Positions 62,036-64,000 of a stretch of 64,000 nucleotides of DNA are shown here, one piece after another; within the stretch, counting starts at the first letter, position 1; each line of letters begins with the position of its first letter. Position numbers and translations under genes: made by a program. Below the pieces are notes generated by a model. The model did no database searches. It saw only the letters and a list, made by a program, of their open reading frames with translations, and was not told where the DNA came from. Source of the DNA: Porogramme epimiltina (Eukaryota > Basidiomycota > Agaricomycetes > Polyporales > Polyporaceae); the NCBI GenBank assembly GCA_900155495.1, contig FTLJ01000295.1, positions 1 to 64,000 on the forward strand, written 5' to 3'.

Positions 62036-64000
62036 ATGCCCGTCGACAACGCAGCACTAGATTGGTCTCCTCAGGGGGCAGATATTGCTCTGACCATCGC
62101 GTTTGCCTCGGTGCGTCGTGCGTTTTCCAGCCTCCGGCGGCTGTAGTAGCTGAAAAAGGCATGCATCCTGCCGGATTCGCCAGATCGCTCATCAGGTGTT
62201 CCGCCACAAGGAGACGTATTCGGTTCGCGTACATGCTTCCCTACTTGTCCCTCCGCCGCTGCTCGTCGCTCTCCTCTCCGCCCGGTCGATCCAGCCTGCC
62301 GTGCTCGCTGCAGCACTCCGCTTCTTCTTCCCGCTCTACCTCGCTGTCCTCATCCTCTCCGTCCTTATCTACCGCCTCTCTCCTTACCACCCCCTCGCCC
62401 GCTACCCCGGCCCTCTCCCATGCAAGTTCTCTAAGCTCTGGTACGGCGTTCTCTCCATCGGCGGCCACTCCCATATCTACATCAAAGGCCTCCACGAGCG
62501 ATACGGAGACGTCGTTCGCATAGGTACGCGCCCGTCTCTCCTCCCCGCCTCCATCCTCCTCAGTTCACTATCCTTCCTTCCCCAGGTCCAAATGAACTCT
62601 CCATCCGTGACCCTTCCGCGATCACCAATCTCCTGGGTATCTCTGGTGTGCCCAAGGGCCCGCGTGAGTCCCCCTTCTCTCCGTTTTTTCGTCCTTCCCT
62701 CACCGCACTCCTTAGAACTCCTCGGGATATTGCTTGATTATGATTCTTCCACCATGATTGGCCTCCAGAACACCGACATGCACCTCCACCGCCGCCGACC
62801 CTGGGCGCGCGCATTCACCCCCACCGCGGTCAAGGAGTACGGTACGCTCGTCGCGAAGCGTACGCGTCAACTCGTGTCACGTCTCGAGCAGCAGGAGGGA
62901 GTTGTACGGCTTGATAAGTGTATCGACTACTTCACGTGCGTCGCTCCAGCTCCAGCGCGCGAACCGTACAGCTCATGCGTCTGCACTCAGGTATGACTTC
63001 ATGTCTGATATGGCGTGAGTGTCTTTGCCCCGCATACAGCGTCAATCTAATTATGTGCACTCCACACACAAGCTTCGGAAGCGGACCAGAGCTTCTCGCG
63101 ACCGGAGACAAGAACAACTTCTGGTCTATCCTCACTGATGCCGCCAGGTGCGTGTCTGAGCGCTTGACCCTCTCCACATCGCCTCTCTCCTTCCTGTCCC
63201 CGTGCTCATGCATCATGCCTCGCGCAGGATCTCTGTGCTATTCGGCAGCTGTCCATGGATCGGTGCTTACCTGCGTCACTTTCCTCCGGCGGTCGCGCCC
63301 ATGAACGCCCTCCTCTCGCGGTGCGGAACCCTCGTCCAGGAGCGCATCGCGCGCGGCTCCTCCTCGCGCGACCTCTTCCACTTCCTAGTGCGCATATACC
63401 CTCCCGTTTCCACTTGCCGTGAAATTAACCCCCCTTTGCACGCTCCCCAGAACCACGAGGACCAGTCCACAGGCGCGTCACCTCCGCTCAAGCAGCTTGC
63501 CGACGACGGCATCCTAGCCATGGTCGCCGGTGCGGACACCGTCGCCTCCGCGCTCACCTCCCTCTTCGCGTGCCTCCTCGCGCACCCGCGCGTCTACGCG
63601 CGCCTCCAGAAAGAGGTCGATGCGTGTTTCCCGCCCGGCGCAGACCCGCTCGACGCGAGCGTCCACAGGGAGATGACATATCTCGATGCGGTTGTGTGAG
63701 TGTCGTCCCCACCATCACTGCATCTGTGTTTCGCGTAGCTAATAAATGGGTGGATGCACAGGAACGAAACGCTTCGCCTCTTCCCTCCCGTCCCGTCGTG
63801 TACGCAGCGGCGCGTGCCGCACGACGGCCCCGCTGTATCCGCCGGCTCAATGTACGTCCTCCCCTCTCGCGCGCGCTCTCTTTTCATCCTCAGACCGACG
63901 CGCCTTTCGTACAGATACCTCCCGCCTGGGACTGCCTTCTGGGTGCACGCGTACTCGATGCACCGCGACGCGCGCAACTTCTCAAATCCGGACGCGTTCT
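62036..64000 (+). CDS. P450-G: cytochrome P450 monooxygenase (3' end outside window)
   Basis: Exons 62036-62110, 62184-62523, 62586-62663, 62716-62935, 62991-63014, 63073-63147, 63228-63387, 63451-63695, 63762-63851 and 63915 onward are open; the last exon is cut at 64000 before the heme loop. First codons MPVDNAALDW. The anchor region, HPLARYPGP, the micro-exon YDFMSDMA, I-helix AGADTVAS and NETLRLFPPVPS are intact. Exon-4 donor GTGCGT is the best consensus of the array at this site and confirms the micro-exon boundaries used for the other copies. The array probably continues beyond the window. Confidence 0.85.

Overview
The window is nuclear DNA of a filamentous basidiomycete, most likely a wood-decay or litter-decay polypore-type agaricomycete. 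The evidence is short (about 50-65 nt) GT-AG introns, GC-rich coding sequence, HET-domain genes with the TREEDRAYSLFGLFG signature, an F-box-like gene, a secreted GMC oxidase, and above all a large tandem family of one fungal cytochrome P450 type. No bacterial or organellar features are present.

Layout. 1-9.9 kb is the conserved part: a GATA-like zinc-finger gene, a small unrecognised gene and a six-exon BCAS3-like WD40 gene. 10.5-18.2 kb is enzymatic: a secreted galactose-mutarotase-like protein (+), a convergent FAD monooxygenase of the salicylate-hydroxylase type (-), and a GMC oxidoreductase with a signal peptide and a GPI/membrane-anchor-like tail (-). An F-box-like gene follows at 20.8-22.3 kb. 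From 23.4 kb the window becomes accessory: two paralogous HET-domain genes (23.4-25.5 and 34.4-36.8 kb), a third, unrelated HET gene with a long N-terminal extension (46.1-49.0 kb), and seven P450 copies plus one 3' relic.

P450 copies are labelled A to G in order. B (31.3 kb), C (39.5 kb), E (55.3 kb), F (58.5 kb) and G (62.0 kb, running off the end) look intact. A (28.2 kb) and D (51.7 kb) are pseudogenes. All intact copies keep one ten-exon structure, with the first nine exons 75/340/78/220/24/75/160/245/90 nt, including a 24-nt micro-exon. Intact upstream regions carry a shared ~60-bp module with a CACGTG core ~0.5 kb before the ATG (B, C, D, E; core only in F and G). A block holding B plus the 3' end of its upstream neighbour was duplicated to the D region and then decayed.

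The most notable non-gene object is a ~1.48-kb terminal-inverted-repeat element (26609-28090) with a 9-bp target duplication and subterminal arrays of GCGCAC words. It split the upstream region of P450-A; the paralogous upstream region of P450-C preserves the empty site. A partial second copy in opposite orientation lies at ~49482-49968. Other unexplained structure includes a TGATCA-rich fold-back region (38.1-38.7 kb) and an AT-rich stretch (42.4-44.9 kb) with a tRNA-like box A/box B pair.

How the genes work together: the secreted GMC enzyme (possible H2O2 or aldehyde producer), sugar mutarotase, FAD monooxygenase and P450 array suit oxidative turnover of plant-derived or xenobiotic compounds. 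Whether they form one pathway cannot be told from sequence. Exon coordinates were read by eye from frame continuity and splice consensus; no alignment or search was run.
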